Part shown: piece after piece, positions 41,474-51,801 of the stretch
Layout: every line of letters starts with the position of its first letter
Position numbering within the stretch: position 1 is the first letter of the stretch
Origin: Streptococcus cristatus
GTDB taxonomy: Bacteria; Bacillota; Bacilli; Lactobacillales; Streptococcaceae
Direction: 5' to 3'
Length of the DNA stretch: 64,000 nt
Assembly: GCF_008369405.1 (NCBI RefSeq)
Contig: NZ_VSJJ01000002.1
Location: 1,506 to 65,505 of the forward strand
Program-made: the position numbers and the translations under genes
The notes under the pieces: generated by a model
Database searches by the model: none
What the model was told of the DNA's origin: nothing
Seen by the model: only the letters and a program-made list of their open reading frames with translations

Positions 41474-43384
41474 ATGACACACAATTTTACTGAAAGTTAT
41501 GATATTGTCGTGATTGGAGCAGGGCACGCTGGAGTTGAGGCGTCTCTGGCTGCCAGTCGTATGGGATGTAAAGTTTTGCTAGCAACTATAAATATTGAGA
41601 TGCTGGCTTTTATGCCCTGCAATCCCTCTATTGGAGGGTCTGCAAAAGGCATTGTCGTTCGTGAAGTAGATGCTTTGGGCGGGGAGATGGCTAAGAATAT
41701 TGACAAGAGCTATATCCAGATGAAAATGCTCAATACTGGCAAAGGACCTGCAGTTCGTGCTCTTAGAGCGCAAGCGGATAAAGAGCTCTATTCTAAAGAA
41801 ATGCGCAAGACTGTTGAAAATCAAGAAAATCTGACCCTGCGACAAACCATGATTAATGAAATCTTGGTTGAAGATGGTAAAGTAATTGGTGTTAAAACAG
41901 CGACGCAACAGGAATATGCAGCTAAAGCTGTCGTTGTTACCACTGGAACAGCCTTGCGGGGAGAAATCATCATTGGTGATCTCAAGTATTCATCTGGTCC
42001 AAACCATAGCTTGGCAGCCATTCCTTTAGCAGATAATCTGCGCGATCTAGGTTTTGAAATTGGCCGTTTTAAAACCGGAACGCCTCCACGTGTTAAGGCA
42101 TCGTCGATCAATTATGATGTAACCGAGATTCAGCCAGGAGACGAAAAAGCCAATCATTTTTCATACACCTCTCGTGATGAGGACTATGTGAAAGATCAAG
42201 TTCCTTGCTGGTTGACTTATACCAATGCCGAAAGTCATGAAATTATCCAAAATAACCTGCACCGTGCTCCTATGTTTTCAGGTATCGTTAAAGGAGTAGG
42301 GCCACGTTATTGTCCGTCTATTGAGGATAAGATCGTCCGTTTTGCGGATAAGGAACGCCACCAGCTTTTCTTAGAGCCTGAGGGTCGTGATACAGAAGAA
42401 GTTTATGTGCAGGGGTTGTCAACTAGTTTGCCAGAAGATGTACAAAAAGAATTGGTTCACTCTATCAAGGGTCTAGAAAATGCTGAGATGATGCGGACAG
42501 GCTATGCCATTGAGTATGATATGATCATGCCTCACCAGTTGCGGGCAACCTTGGAAACCAAGAAAATTTCAGGGCTCTTTACAGCGGGTCAGACCAATGG
42601 AACGTCTGGTTATGAAGAAGCAGCGGGTCAAGGGATTATCGCTGGGATTAATGCGGCTTTGAAGATCCAAGGGAAGCCAGAGTTAATCTTGAAGCGCAGT
42701 GATGGTTACATTGGAGTCATGATTGATGATTTGGTGACTAAAGGGACTGTAGAACCTTACCGACTCTTGACCAGTCGAGCTGAGTACCGTTTGATTCTCC
42801 GCCATGACAATGCCGATATGCGTTTGACAGAGATAGGACGAAAAATTGGTCTTGTGGATGATGAGCGCTGGGCTCGTTTCGAGATTAAAAAGAATCAATT
42901 TGACAACGAGATGAAGCGTTTGGAATCGATCAAGCTAAAACCTGTCAAGGAAACAAATGCTAAGGTAGAAGCGCTAGGCTTTAAGCCTCTGACAGATGCA
43001 GTAACCGCCAAAGAATTTATGCGGCGTCCGGAAGTATCTTACCAGGATGTGGTTCAGTTCATTGGTCCAGCTGCAGAAGAGCTTGATGACAAGATTATCG
43101 AGCTACTTGAGACAGAGATTAAGTATGAAGGCTATATTTCTAAAGCACTTGATCAAGTTGAAAAAATGAAGCGCATGGAAGAGAAGCGGATTCCAGCAAA
43201 TATTGACTGGGATGATATTGACTCGATTGCGACAGAAGCGCGGCAGAAGTTTAAGAAAATCAATCCAGAAACGATTGGTCAGGCAAGCCGTATTTCGGGT
43301 GTCAATCCAGCAGATATTTCTATTTTAATGGTTTACCTAGAAGGCAAGTCTAGAAGTATTTCTAAAAACAAAGCAAAATCATAG
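41474..43384 (+). CDS. mnmG: tRNA uridine 5-carboxymethylaminomethyl modification enzyme MnmG
   Basis: FAD enzyme that with MnmE adds the cmnm group at position 5 of U34. The 636-aa product has the dinucleotide-binding [12 protein letters not shown] at about 13-24, the conserved [22 protein letters not shown] segment [19 protein letters not shown] and the C-terminal helical MnmE/tRNA domain. The start at 41474 ([10 protein letters not shown]) is 7 nt after AAGGA; the frame upstream to 41402 is leader. Confidence 0.96.
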   Translation: MTHNFTESYDIVVIGAGHAGVEASLAASRMGCKVLLATINIEMLAFMPCNPSIGGSAKGIVVREVDALGGEMAKNIDKSYIQMKMLNTGKGPAVRALRAQADKELYSKEMRKTVENQENLTLRQTMINEILVEDGKVIGVKTATQQEYAAKAVVVTTGTALRGEIIIGDLKYSSGPNHSLAAIPLADNLRDLGFEIGRFKTGTPPRVKASSINYDVTEIQPGDEKANHFSYTSRDEDYVKDQVPCWLTYTNAESHEIIQNNLHRAPMFSGIVKGVGPRYCPSIEDKIVRFADKERHQLFLEPEGRDTEEVYVQGLSTSLPEDVQKELVHSIKGLENAEMMRTGYAIEYDMIMPHQLRATLETKKISGLFTAGQTNGTSGYEEAAGQGIIAGINAALKIQGKPELILKRSDGYIGVMIDDLVTKGTVEPYRLLTSRAEYRLILRHDNADMRLTEIGRKIGLVDDERWARFEIKKNQFDNEMKRLESIKLKPVKETNAKVEALGFKPLTDAVTAKEFMRRPEVSYQDVVQFIGPAAEELDDKIIELLETEIKYEGYISKALDQVEKMKRMEEKRIPANIDWDDIDSIATEARQKFKKINPETIGQASRISGVNPADISILMVYLEGKSRSISKNKAKS

Positions 43385-43396
43385 CCATATTAACGT

Positions 43397-43420
43397 ACTA
43401 TCTTATTGATAGTGCTTTTT
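43397..43420 (+). terminator. Terminator after mnmG
   Basis: ACTATC (43397) and GATAGT (43408-43413) with a TTATT loop, followed by GCTTTTTTG. Confidence 0.7.
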
Positions 43421-43427
43421 TGTATAA

Positions 43428-43455
43428 TTTACAGAACTGTAAACACATGTTTACA
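43428..43455. repeat. TTTACA/TGTAAA array upstream of gdpP
   Basis: TTTACA (43428), TGTAAA (43438) and TTTACA (43450). The first two form the 6-4-6 inverted repeat. TGTAAACA-CA-TGTTTACA (43438-43455) is also a perfect palindrome with a 2-bp spacer. Confidence 0.65.
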
Positions 43456-43514
43456 AAAACCTCTTTCTATGTAGAGAAATATTTACAACTACTGTCAACT
43501 TTTTGTTTGATAAA

Positions 43515-43542
43515 TTTTACAAGATTTACAAATCTTGTAAAA
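43515..43542. repeat. Perfect 28-bp palindrome upstream of gdpP
   Basis: TTTTACAAGATTT (43515-43527), AC, AAATCTTGTAAAA (43530-43542): 13-bp perfect arms with a 2-bp spacer, 130 bp before gdpP. No T-run follows, so an operator is more likely than a terminator. Confidence 0.8.
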
Positions 43543-43672
43543 TGATTGTGAATGCTTAATTTGAGAATAGATCCGGGATTTGAGTCTTTCTTGCTTTACA
43601 AGTATCCAAGGACAGTGAAAACTCGCTTTTTTTAAGAAAATATGGTAAAATGGCGCAATAAGAGGTTTTTTA

Positions 43673-45658
43673 ATGAAAAGAATTCGTTTTTCCCCGAGCT
43701 ACTTTGCGATAGTGGGGTTTACTTCCTTTATCATATTAGCTATTTGTCTACGCCTTTTTGGTGATAGTTTGCCTATGCTGGTGTCTCTTTTCATAGTGCT
43801 GGTGCTCTTGGTTTGGCTATTTATACAGCAGCAAAGAGTGACCGAATTGGACGAGCTTGAGCAGATTCGCTATGTCAATCATCAAGCAGAGGGAAGTTTA
43901 GCTTCTTTGTTGGTTAAGATGCCAGTTGGTGTGATTAAAATCAATGAAAATAGTGGAGATGTGGACTGGTTCAATCCTTATGCTGAATTGATTTTTACAA
44001 CGGATGATGGGGAACTAAATAGCAATCTCCTGCAGGAAATTATTCACATTGCTGCTTCACAAGCGGGTAGTTATGCAACAGTGGGGGATAATCAATATTC
44101 TGTTTATTTTGATTCAGCTTCTAGCGTCCTGTATTTTTTTGATGCATCAAATGAGTATGAAGCGACAGTTGGACTAGTGACAACGCGGCCAGTTATCGGT
44201 ATCGTTTCGGTTGACAATTATGACGACTTGGAAGATGCCGTTTCAGACTCGGACATCAGCCATGTCAATAGTTTTGTTGCCAATTTTGTTGCAGAGTTTT
44301 CTGATCAATTTCACATGTTTTACCGTCGGGTGGGGATGGATCGCTATTATCTATTTACGGATTATACGGTTTTGGAACAACTGATGGATAGTAAATTTTC
44401 GATTATTGACCAATTTCGGACAGAAGCTAAGAATCGAAAACTTCCTTTGACGCTTAGTATGGGCTTTTCTTACGGGGATGGCAAGCATGATGAAATTGGT
44501 AAGACCGCGCTCCTCAATCTTAACCTAGCTGAGGTTCGGGGTGGTGACCAAGCGGTTGTCAAAGAGAATGATGAGACCAAGAATCCAGTTTACTTCGGTG
44601 GTGGAACGGCTGCATCTGTCAAGCGTACGCGTACGCGTACTAGAGCCATGATGACAGCTATTTCGGATAAAATCAAGAGCGTGGATCAGGTGTTTGTGGT
44701 TGGCCACCGCAATCTTGACATGGATGCTTTAGGCTCTGCTGTTGGTATGCAGCTTTTTGCCAGCAATATCATTGAAAAAGCTTATGTTGTGTATGATGAC
44801 CAACAGATGGGCTCAGACATCTATCGCTCCATTCAAAAATTGACGTCGGAAGGCGCTGATTATCTTTTGTCGATTTCGGAAGCTATGAACCGAGTGACCA
44901 GTCGTTCGCTCTTGATAATGGTGGACCACTCGAAGCTAGCTTTAACACTTTCAAGGGAATTATTTGACCGATTTAGCCAGACGATTGTGGTGGATCATCA
45001 CCGCCGCGATGAGGATTTCCCTGAAAATGCAGTTATCGCCTATATCGAAAGTGGCGCAAGCAGTGCCAGTGAATTGGTAACGGAGCTCATTCAGTTTCAA
45101 AATTCCAAGAAGAATCGCCTGAATAAAATTCAAGCCAGCCTGCTCATGGCCGGGATTATGCTGGATACCAAGAAGTTCACTTCCAGAGTGACGAGCCGAA
45201 CCTTTGATGTAGCCAGTTATTTGAGAGCTAGAGGCAGTGACAGTGTAGTCATTCAGGATATTTCTTCGACGAATTTTGAAGAGTATCGAGCAGTCAATGA
45301 GCTGATTTTGACTGGTAAGAAGCTTTTGCCAAATGTGATTGTAGCAGCGGGTCCTGAAAATGCCAGCTATGATACAGTCGTCATTAGTAAGGCAGCTGAC
45401 ACCATGCTTGCCATGTCGGGCATTGAAGCAACATTTGTAGTCAGCAGAAATACTGAGGGTTACGTATCCATTTCAGCTCGTAGTCGCAGCAAGATCAATG
45501 TCCAGCGGATTATGGAGAAAATGGGCGGTGGCGGCCACTTTAATCTAGCAGCAGCGCAAGTCAGCGATCAAACGGTTTCTGAAGTCACCCAGCGTCTAAA
45601 TCAAGAGATTATGGATCAAGTGATGGATAATGAAGAATCACTAGAAAAGGAGAAATAA
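43673..45658 (+). CDS. gdpP: Cyclic-di-AMP phosphodiesterase GdpP
   Basis: Membrane phosphodiesterase that cleaves c-di-AMP and thereby tunes potassium and wall homeostasis. The 661-aa product has two N-terminal membrane helices (about 10-55), a PAS-like domain ([23 protein letters not shown]), a degenerate GGDEF domain, then DHH ([24 protein letters not shown]) and DHHA1 ([13 protein letters not shown]) domains. The start codon follows an AAGAGG site. The stop is 1 bp before rplI. A 6-bp tandem repeat lies in the linker at 44624-44640. Confidence 0.95.
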   Translation: MKRIRFSPSYFAIVGFTSFIILAICLRLFGDSLPMLVSLFIVLVLLVWLFIQQQRVTELDELEQIRYVNHQAEGSLASLLVKMPVGVIKINENSGDVDWFNPYAELIFTTDDGELNSNLLQEIIHIAASQAGSYATVGDNQYSVYFDSASSVLYFFDASNEYEATVGLVTTRPVIGIVSVDNYDDLEDAVSDSDISHVNSFVANFVAEFSDQFHMFYRRVGMDRYYLFTDYTVLEQLMDSKFSIIDQFRTEAKNRKLPLTLSMGFSYGDGKHDEIGKTALLNLNLAEVRGGDQAVVKENDETKNPVYFGGGTAASVKRTRTRTRAMMTAISDKIKSVDQVFVVGHRNLDMDALGSAVGMQLFASNIIEKAYVVYDDQQMGSDIYRSIQKLTSEGADYLLSISEAMNRVTSRSLLIMVDHSKLALTLSRELFDRFSQTIVVDHHRRDEDFPENAVIAYIESGASSASELVTELIQFQNSKKNRLNKIQASLLMAGIMLDTKKFTSRVTSRTFDVASYLRARGSDSVVIQDISSTNFEEYRAVNELILTGKKLLPNVIVAAGPENASYDTVVISKAADTMLAMSGIEATFVVSRNTEGYVSISARSRSKINVQRIMEKMGGGGHFNLAAAQVSDQTVSEVTQRLNQEIMDQVMDNEESLEKEK

Positions 45659-45659
45659 A

Positions 45660-46112
45660 ATGAAAGTTATTTTTTTAGCAGATGTAAAAGGAAAAGGGAA
45701 AAAAGGGGAAATCAAGGAAGTGCCTACTGGCTACGCTCAAAATTTCCTGATTAAGAAAAATCTGGCTAAGGAAGCCAATGCACAAGCTATCGGTGAGCTG
45801 AGAGGAAAGCAAAAATCTCAGGAAAAGGCTCATGCAGAGATGGTGGCAGAAGCACAAGCCATTAAAGCTAAGTTGGAAGAAGAAGCAACGGTTGTTGCTT
45901 TTACAGAGAAAGTTGGACCAGACGGACGGACTTTCGGTTCGATTACCAACAAGAAAATTGCTGATGAACTACAAAAGCAATTTGGCCTAAAAATTGACAA
46001 ACGGAATATCAAGGTTGATTCTCCCATTCGTTCGATTGGTCTGATTGATGTTCCTGTAAAGATTTACCAAGATGTGACAGGTGTGATTCGCCTGCGGGTT
46101 ACTGAAGGGTAG
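45660..46112 (+). CDS. rplI: 50S ribosomal protein L9
   Basis: 150-aa large-subunit protein with the L9 signature [19 protein letters not shown] near 13-31, the long connecting helix and the C-terminal RNA-binding domain. It starts 1 bp after gdpP (AAAAGGAGA site) and precedes dnaB; gdpP-rplI-dnaB is a conserved Firmicutes cluster. Confidence 0.97.
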   Translation: MKVIFLADVKGKGKKGEIKEVPTGYAQNFLIKKNLAKEANAQAIGELRGKQKSQEKAHAEMVAEAQAIKAKLEEEATVVAFTEKVGPDGRTFGSITNKKIADELQKQFGLKIDKRNIKVDSPIRSIGLIDVPVKIYQDVTGVIRLRVTEG

Positions 46113-46138
46113 AAAGGGAATAAAGGAAGGATTCACCT

Positions 46139-47494
46139 ATGGCAGAGATTGATGAGTTGCGAGCTCAGCCTCAAGATATTTTAGCAGAACAGTCTGTACT
46201 AGGGGCCATTTTCATCGATGAGAGCAAACTGGTCTTTGTCCGTGAATATATTGAGCCTGGGGATTTCTTTAAATATGCCCATCGGCTGATTTTTAAGGCC
46301 ATGATTGACTTGGCGGATCGTGGGGATGCTATCGATGCGACCACTGTCCGCAATATTTTGGATAGCCAAGGAGACTTGCAGAATATTGGCGGTTTGAGCT
46401 ATCTGGTGGAGGTCGTTAACTCTGTACCGACTTCTGCCAATGCAGAGTACTATGCCAAGATCGTTTCTGAAAAAGCAATCTTGCGTCGGCTGATTTCGCG
46501 TTTGACGGAATCCATCAACCAAGCTTATGATGGTGAGAGACCATCCGAGGAAATCATTGCGGGTGCGGAAAAGGCCTTGATTGATGTCAGCGAAACGGCC
46601 AGCCGTAGCGGTTTTAAAACAATCCAGGATATTCTAAATCTTAACTTCGCTAGTCTGGAAGCTCGTTCTCAGCAAACTACTGATATTACAGGGATTGCGA
46701 CGGGTTACCGTGAGCTGGATAAGATGACGACTGGCTTGCACGAAGAAGAGTTAATCATCCTAGCTGCTCGTCCTGCGGTCGGAAAGACGGCCTTTGCCCT
46801 CAATATCGCTCAGAATATCGGGACCAAGCTGGATAAGACGGTGGCTATCTTCTCCCTAGAAATGGGGGCAGAGAGTCTGGTGGACCGGATGCTGGCTTCA
46901 GAAGGGGTGATTAATTCTCACTCTATTCGTACGGGGCAACTGACAGATGAAGAGTGGCAGAAATATACCATTGCGACAGCTAATCTGGCCAATGCTAGTA
47001 TTTATATTGATGATACGCCAGGGATTCGGATTACAGAGATTCGTTCGCGAGCTCGTAAGTTGTCTCAGGAGACAGGCAATCTTGGCCTGATTTTGATTGA
47101 CTACCTGCAATTGATTACAGGAACGGGTCGTGAAAACCGCCAGCAGGAAGTTTCGGAAATTTCCCGCCAGCTTAAGATTTTGGCGAAGGAGCTCAAAGTG
47201 CCGGTTATTGCGCTGAGTCAGCTCTCGCGTGGCGTGGAGCAGCGGCAGGATAAGCGACCAGTGCTGTCTGATATTCGGGAGTCTGGATCTATTGAGCAGG
47301 ATGCGGATATCGTAGCCTTTCTTTATCGGGATGACTATTATGAGCGGGCCGGTGAGGAAGAGGAAGGCATTCCGAATAATAAGGTCGAAGTCATTATTGA
47401 GAAAAACCGGAGCGGAGCGCGTGGTACGGTTGAGCTGATTTTCCAAAAAGAATATAATAAGTTTTCAAGTATTTCTAAAAGAGAGGATGTATAG
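46139..47494 (+). CDS. dnaB: Replicative DNA helicase DnaB
   Basis: Hexameric fork helicase (named dnaC in Bacillus). The 451-aa product has the N-terminal primase-interacting helical domain, Walker A ARPAVGKTAF near 215, Walker B LILIDYLQL and the arginine-finger region SRGVEQRQDKRPVLSDIRESG. It overlaps or abuts veg. The C-terminal sequence GARGTVELIFQKEYNKF is typical. Confidence 0.96.
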   Translation: MAEIDELRAQPQDILAEQSVLGAIFIDESKLVFVREYIEPGDFFKYAHRLIFKAMIDLADRGDAIDATTVRNILDSQGDLQNIGGLSYLVEVVNSVPTSANAEYYAKIVSEKAILRRLISRLTESINQAYDGERPSEEIIAGAEKALIDVSETASRSGFKTIQDILNLNFASLEARSQQTTDITGIATGYRELDKMTTGLHEEELIILAARPAVGKTAFALNIAQNIGTKLDKTVAIFSLEMGAESLVDRMLASEGVINSHSIRTGQLTDEEWQKYTIATANLANASIYIDDTPGIRITEIRSRARKLSQETGNLGLILIDYLQLITGTGRENRQQEVSEISRQLKILAKELKVPVIALSQLSRGVEQRQDKRPVLSDIRESGSIEQDADIVAFLYRDDYYERAGEEEEGIPNNKVEVIIEKNRSGARGTVELIFQKEYNKFSSISKREDV

Positions 47495-47495
47495 T

Positions 47496-47774
47496 ATGAG
47501 TGATGCATTTAAGGATGTAGCAAAAATGAAGAAAATCAAGGAGGACATCAAGGCACATGAGGGGCAGATAGTAGAAATGACTCTGGAAAATGGTCGCAAG
47601 CGCCAAAAAAGTAAACAGGGCCGCTTGATTGAAGTTTACCCTTCTTTATTTATTGTTGAATATGCAAATGAAGGGGGACAACCAGGTGAAATTACGAACA
47701 CCTATGTGGAATCTTACACTTATTCAGATATTTTGACAGAGAAAAATTTAATTCGTTATTTTGACCAAGAATAA
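47496..47774 (+). CDS. veg: Veg family protein
   Basis: 92-aa protein of the Veg/DUF1021 family (GQIVEMTLENGRKRQKSKQGRLIEVYPSLFIVEY...). The Bacillus homologue stimulates biofilm formation by an unclear route. I start at 47496 (MSDAFKDV), just after the dnaB stop, with an AGAGAGG site; an alternative codon at 47487 overlaps dnaB. Confidence 0.85.
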   Translation: MSDAFKDVAKMKKIKEDIKAHEGQIVEMTLENGRKRQKSKQGRLIEVYPSLFIVEYANEGGQPGEITNTYVESYTYSDILTEKNLIRYFDQE

Positions 47775-47807
47775 CATGTAATTCCAGAACTTTGTATTGC
47801 TTTCTAG

Positions 47808-47829
47808 AGTTGGGTAAAAAGTCCCAACT
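47808..47829 (+). terminator. Possible terminator after veg
   Basis: AGTTGGG / CCCAACT hairpin, 7-bp stem with an A-rich loop, followed only by a weak TTTAAGG tail. Confidence 0.4.
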
Positions 47830-47976
47830 TTAAGGAACAGTTCATTTCTGGGATTTTTTCTTAGCCTAAACATGCTATACTAGAGATAGTCAAGGTAGGT
47901 TGGAATGGCAGATTTGCAGTGGCATGAGCTAGAACTTACGAAAGCTTCTATAAAAGGAAAAGTGCTGGTGAAAGAA

Positions 47977-48600
47977 ATGATAAAAAACTTGGTTTTTGAC
48001 TTAGGAAATGTCTTGATTGAATGGAATTCTGAGAAAATATTGACCTCTTTTGAACCTGAGAAAGAGCGGCGACAGCTTCTTAGACAGGTCATTTTTGAGT
48101 CGGGTGTCTGGCATCAAACAGACAAGGGAGAGCTGAGTTTGAAAGAAGCCTGTGACGAAGGGCTAGCTCAGCTGGATGATTCGTATCATTCTGCCGTTCA
48201 GAATATCTTCTACAATTGGTATGAGGTTGTGGAGGTTTACAGTGGTTTACAGGAGCAGATTCGGCTGTGGGCTGAGCAAGGCTATCGCATTTACATCCTG
48301 TCAACTACTTGCGAGATTTTTTACCGTATTGAAAAAGCTGGTTTGCTACCCATCTATCCACTGCTGTCAGGCTATATTCTCTCCTCAGAAGTCGGGGTTG
48401 TCAAGCCAGAGCTAGAGATTTATCAAAAACTGCTGAAAAAATACGGGATTGAGCCGACAGAGTCCGTTTTCATTGACGACATTCAGGCTAACTTGGATAT
48501 GGCAGCTGAATTGGGATTTGAAACCATCTTAGCTAAAAGAGAGGGCGACAACGTCCTAGCTATGCAGAACTTGCTACAAGAAAAAGGCGCATATAGATAG
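47977..48600 (+). CDS. HAD-superfamily phosphatase (subfamily IA)
   Basis: 207-aa predicted phosphatase. HAD motif I is FDLGNVLIEW, motif II ILSTT, motif III Lys in VGVVKPE and motif IV FIDDIQANL. The nucleophile reads FDLGN, where the second catalytic Asp of DxD is replaced by Gly, as in the epoxide-hydrolase-like and YihX-like branch. The start at 47977 (MIKNLVFDLGN) matches the domain boundary. In-frame GTG at 47962 and further upstream starts exist but add no conserved sequence. The substrate is unknown. Confidence 0.82.
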   Translation: MIKNLVFDLGNVLIEWNSEKILTSFEPEKERRQLLRQVIFESGVWHQTDKGELSLKEACDEGLAQLDDSYHSAVQNIFYNWYEVVEVYSGLQEQIRLWAEQGYRIYILSTTCEIFYRIEKAGLLPIYPLLSGYILSSEVGVVKPELEIYQKLLKKYGIEPTESVFIDDIQANLDMAAELGFETILAKREGDNVLAMQNLLQEKGAYR

Positions 48601-48652
48601 CTGATTAACTGCTAAAATGTCTGGCAAGCTTGGAGCTATACAGACCAAAATC

Positions 48653-48681
48653 TTGACTTTTTTAGAGGGTTAGGCTATCAT
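48653..48681 (+). promoter_or_regulatory. Promoter of the thiamine-precursor transport operon
   Basis: TTGACT (48653-48658), 17-bp spacer, TATCAT (48676-48681), about 10 bp before the riboswitch. Confidence 0.8.
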
Positions 48682-48689
48682 AAAAACAT

Positions 48690-48775
<86 letters not shown>

Positions 48776-48840
48776 GTAAAGACCTTGTGGTTTTGCTAAA
48801 ATGGAGAGTCATTCGCCAAGTTAGTTTACTGATGCATGCA

Positions 48841-48871
48841 ACACCTTTTCCATATTGGAGAAGGTGTTTTT
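48841..48871 (+). terminator. Attenuator terminator of the TPP riboswitch
   Basis: ACACCTT (48841-48847) and AAGGTGT (48861-48867), extended inside by TCCA/TGGA, followed by TTTTT. Placed between riboswitch and first gene. Confidence 0.82.
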
Positions 48872-49004
48872 GTATGGAAAGCAAAGTGTTTATAAAGGGA
48901 GCTTGCTGTCTTTTTGTTTAAATGCCAAGTTATTTTCTTGTGACTTTTAATCCGATCTGCATACATTATTCTCAGATGAAGCATGAAAGTAAGGAGGTGA
49001 AGAG

Positions 49005-49295
49005 ATGAAAGCCAGTATCGCTTTACAAATTCTTCCTTTGTCACATGATGTGAATCGTTTGGCAGTCATAGAGGAAGTGATTGAGTTTTTGCAAAAACAG
49101 CCAGTGAAGATGGTCGTGACGCCTTTTGAGACCGTTCTAGAAGGGGAATGGGAGACCTTATTTCCTATTCTGCAGCAGGCGATTGAGCTTGCAGGCACTC
49201 AGGCAGACAATGTTTTTGCGAATGTGAAAATAAACTATGGAAAGATTTTAAGTATTGATGAAAAACTTGAAAAATATCCTGCGGCAGCAGATTAG
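49005..49295 (+). CDS. Thiamine-binding (MTH1187/YkoF-type) small protein
   Basis: 96-aa protein of the MTH1187/DUF77 family, related to the thiamine- and HMP-binding YkoF domain (MKASIALQILPLSHDVNRLAVIEEVIEFLQ...VTPFETVLEGEW). It is first in the riboswitch operon and may bind the imported pyrimidine in the cytosol. A strong AAGGAGGTG site precedes the ATG. Its last 38 bp overlap the permease gene, so the two are translationally coupled. Confidence 0.82.
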   Translation: MKASIALQILPLSHDVNRLAVIEEVIEFLQKQPVKMVVTPFETVLEGEWETLFPILQQAIELAGTQADNVFANVKINYGKILSIDEKLEKYPAAAD

Positions 49296-50010
49296 CCTTT
49301 TGGGTATGCTGGGAATCCTTGTCATCTGGCAGGTTATGGGCTGGCTCAAGCTCTTGCCCAAGTTTATCCTGCCGACACCTCTGGAGATCGGTCAGGCCTT
49401 TATCAGAGATGCTGGCTTTCTAGCAAGTCATAGCTGGGCCACCTTAAAAGTAGCCTTGCTGGGGTTAGTCTTGGGCGTCATCTTGGCTTGTATACTAGCT
49501 ATACTCATGGACAGCATGAGCTGGCTCAATGATCTGATTTATCCCATGATGGTCGTGGTGCAGACGATTCCGACCATTGCTTTGGCGCCAATTCTGGTTC
49601 TCTGGATGGGTTATGGTATTTTGCCCAAGATTGTGCTCATTATTCTGACGACGACTTTTCCGATTATCGTCAGTATTCTGGATGGTTTTCGGCATTGTGA
49701 CCGGGATACTCTGACGCTCTTTGAGCTTATGCAGGCCAATCGCTGGCAGATTCTCTGGCATTTTAAGATTCCAGCTAGTTTGCCCTATTTTTATGCGGGC
49801 TTGCGCGTCAGTGTATCCTATGCCTTTATCACGACCGTGGTTTCCGAATGGCTGGGCGGTTTCGAAGGTTTGGGTGTTTACATGATTCAGTCCAAGAAAC
49901 TTTTCCAGTACGACACCATGTTTGCTATCATCATATTGGTTTCGGTCATCAGCCTCCTAGGGATGAAGTTGGTGGCTGTCAGTGAAAAATATGTTATCAA
50001 GTGGAAATAG
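49258..50010 (+). CDS. thiX: ABC transporter permease for thiamine precursor
   Basis: 250-aa permease with about six membrane helices and the BPD-type EAA-like loop (LFELMQANRWQILWHFKIPASLPYF). It belongs to the SsuC/TauC/ThiX group. Genetic context (TPP riboswitch, THI5-like binding protein, ATPase) identifies the substrate class as thiamine or its pyrimidine precursor such as formylaminopyrimidine. I start at ATG 49258, inside the preceding gene; a TTG 3 bp earlier is also in frame. Confidence 0.85.
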   Translation: MKNLKNILRQQISLLGMLGILVIWQVMGWLKLLPKFILPTPLEIGQAFIRDAGFLASHSWATLKVALLGLVLGVILACILAILMDSMSWLNDLIYPMMVVVQTIPTIALAPILVLWMGYGILPKIVLIILTTTFPIIVSILDGFRHCDRDTLTLFELMQANRWQILWHFKIPASLPYFYAGLRVSVSYAFITTVVSEWLGGFEGLGVYMIQSKKLFQYDTMFAIIILVSVISLLGMKLVAVSEKYVIKWK

Positions 50011-50052
50011 GAGCTCAGCTCTGCTATTTCCAAAAAAGAAAAGAGGATTATA

Positions 50053-51051
50053 ATGAAAAAAACTTATAAAATGTTGCTGGCAGGTTTGGCTGCCGTGTCT
50101 ATCTTTGGCCTAGCGGCTTGTGGTAAGTCAGGCTCAGAGTCTGCTAGTAAGGATAAAAAGATTGATTTTATCCTAGACTGGTCACCTAACACCAACCATA
50201 CCGGTCTTTATGTGGCTCAGGAAAAGGGCTACTTCAAGGAAGCAGGTGTGGATGTGGATATCAAATTACCGCCTGAAGATAGCAGTTCGGATTTGATTAT
50301 CAACGGCAAGGCACCTTTTGGTATCTATTTCCAGGACTCTATGGCCAAAAAACTGGATAAGGGCGCAGAAATCACAGCTGTCGCAGCTATTGTAGAGCAT
50401 AATACTTCGGGCATTATTTCTAAGAAGTCTGCAGGGATTACAGGTCCTAAGGATCTGGCTGGCAAGAAATACGGTACTTGGAATGACCCTGTGGAGCTAG
50501 GCATGCTCAAAACCTTGGTCGAAAGCCAAGGCGGTCAGTTTGATGAGGTGGAAAAGGTTCCCAACAACGATTCCAACTCAATTACGCCGATTGAAAATGG
50601 CTTGTTTGATGCAGCATGGATTTACCATGGCTGGGACGGCATCATGGCTCAGACTCAGGGCATGGATACCAATTTCTTTTATATGAAGGACTATGTCAAG
50701 GAGTTTGACTATTATTCTCCAGTCATCATTGCCAATAATGACTATCTCAAGAAGAATCCGGACGAGGCGAAAAAGGTCCTGCAAGCTATCAAAAAAGGCT
50801 ATCAATATGCTATGGAGCACCCTGAAGAAGCGGCGGATATTTTAATCAAGCATGCGCCAGAATTGAAAAACAAGCGCGACTTTGTCTTGGCTTCGCAAAA
50901 ATATCTGTCTGAGCAATATGCATCGGATAAGGATAAGTGGGGTCAGTTTGAGGCTAGCCGCTGGAATGCCTTTTACAAATGGACCAAGGACAATGGCATC
51001 GTGAACAATGACTTGAGTGACAAGGGATTTAGCAACGATTATATAAAATAA
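50053..51051 (+). CDS. thiY: Lipoprotein substrate-binding protein, NMT1/THI5-like
   Basis: 332-aa extracellular binding protein anchored by a lipobox LAAC at about 20-23. The mature part shows the NMT1/THI5-like fold start DFILDWSPNTNHTGLYVAQEKGYFKEAGVDV and the GTWNDP and AAWIYHGWDG pocket segments. The family captures pyrimidine precursors of thiamine. It lies 42 bp after the permease with an AAGAGG site, and its stop overlaps the ATPase start by one base. Confidence 0.88.
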   Translation: MKKTYKMLLAGLAAVSIFGLAACGKSGSESASKDKKIDFILDWSPNTNHTGLYVAQEKGYFKEAGVDVDIKLPPEDSSSDLIINGKAPFGIYFQDSMAKKLDKGAEITAVAAIVEHNTSGIISKKSAGITGPKDLAGKKYGTWNDPVELGMLKTLVESQGGQFDEVEKVPNNDSNSITPIENGLFDAAWIYHGWDGIMAQTQGMDTNFFYMKDYVKEFDYYSPVIIANNDYLKKNPDEAKKVLQAIKKGYQYAMEHPEEAADILIKHAPELKNKRDFVLASQKYLSEQYASDKDKWGQFEASRWNAFYKWTKDNGIVNNDLSDKGFSNDYIK

Positions 51052-51773
51052 TGACAGAAATTAAACTTGAAAATGTAAGCTATGCTTATGATGAGCAGCA
51101 GATTTTGAAAGGTATTAGCCTAGAGGTAGAAGCTGGACAAGTAGTGGCAATCTTGGGGCCTAGTGGCGTTGGGAAAACGACTCTTTTTAACCTCATTGCT
51201 GGGATTTTGGAGGTCCAGTCGGGTAGGATTGTCCTAGACGGGCAGGAAAATCCCAAGGGTCGGGTAAGTTATATGCTGCAGAAGGACTTGCTGCTGGAGC
51301 ATAAGACGGTGCTGGGCAATGTCATCTTGCCCCTCCTCATCCGAAAAGTATCCAAAAAGGAAGCGACGGAGCAGGCAAGTCGGATTTTGAAGGAGTTTGG
51401 GCTCTTTGATGTGGCAGACAAGTATCCACATGAACTGAGCGGGGGGATGCGGCAGCGCGTGGCTCTGCTACGGACTTATATGTTCGGCCATAAGTTATTT
51501 CTTCTGGACGAGGCCTTTAGTGCTCTGGATGAGCTGACCAAGATGGAGCTGCACGCTTGGTATCTGGATATTCATCGTAGGCTGGGTCTGACGACTCTTC
51601 TCATCACGCATAGCATTGAGGAAGCTCTCGCTCTCAGTGACCGTATCTACATTCTGAAAAATCGCCCTGGGCAAATTGTTGCAGATCTCCAATTGACTTG
51701 GTCAGACAGCGAGGATAAAGAACTGCAGAAGCTGCGATACAAGCAGGAGATTTTGAAACTTTTAGGTTTGTGA
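51051..51773 (+). CDS. thiZ: ABC transporter ATPase for thiamine precursor
   Basis: 240-aa ABC ATPase: Walker A GPSGVGKTT near 37, Q-loop MLQKDLLLEHKTV, signature LSGGMRQR near 137, Walker B LFLLDEAFSALDE, H-loop LLITHSIEEAL. It powers the permease at 49258. The ATG overlaps the TAA of the binding-protein gene (TAATG). Last gene of the operon; repeat copy B then forms its 3' end. Confidence 0.88.
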   Translation: MTEIKLENVSYAYDEQQILKGISLEVEAGQVVAILGPSGVGKTTLFNLIAGILEVQSGRIVLDGQENPKGRVSYMLQKDLLLEHKTVLGNVILPLLIRKVSKKEATEQASRILKEFGLFDVADKYPHELSGGMRQRVALLRTYMFGHKLFLLDEAFSALDELTKMELHAWYLDIHRRLGLTTLLITHSIEEALALSDRIYILKNRPGQIVADLQLTWSDSEDKELQKLRYKQEILKLLGL

Positions 51774-51801
51774 GTTTCCTTGTTTTCTAAAAATGATTTT
51801 A

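Noticed and set aside
47905..47976. Longer N-terminus for the HAD protein starting at 47905
   Set aside because: The added residues precede HAD motif I, look like leader sequence and have a poorer ribosome site context.
48826..49198. Minus-strand open frames across the thiamine riboswitch region
   Set aside because: They are antisense to the riboswitch, its terminator and the first operon gene.
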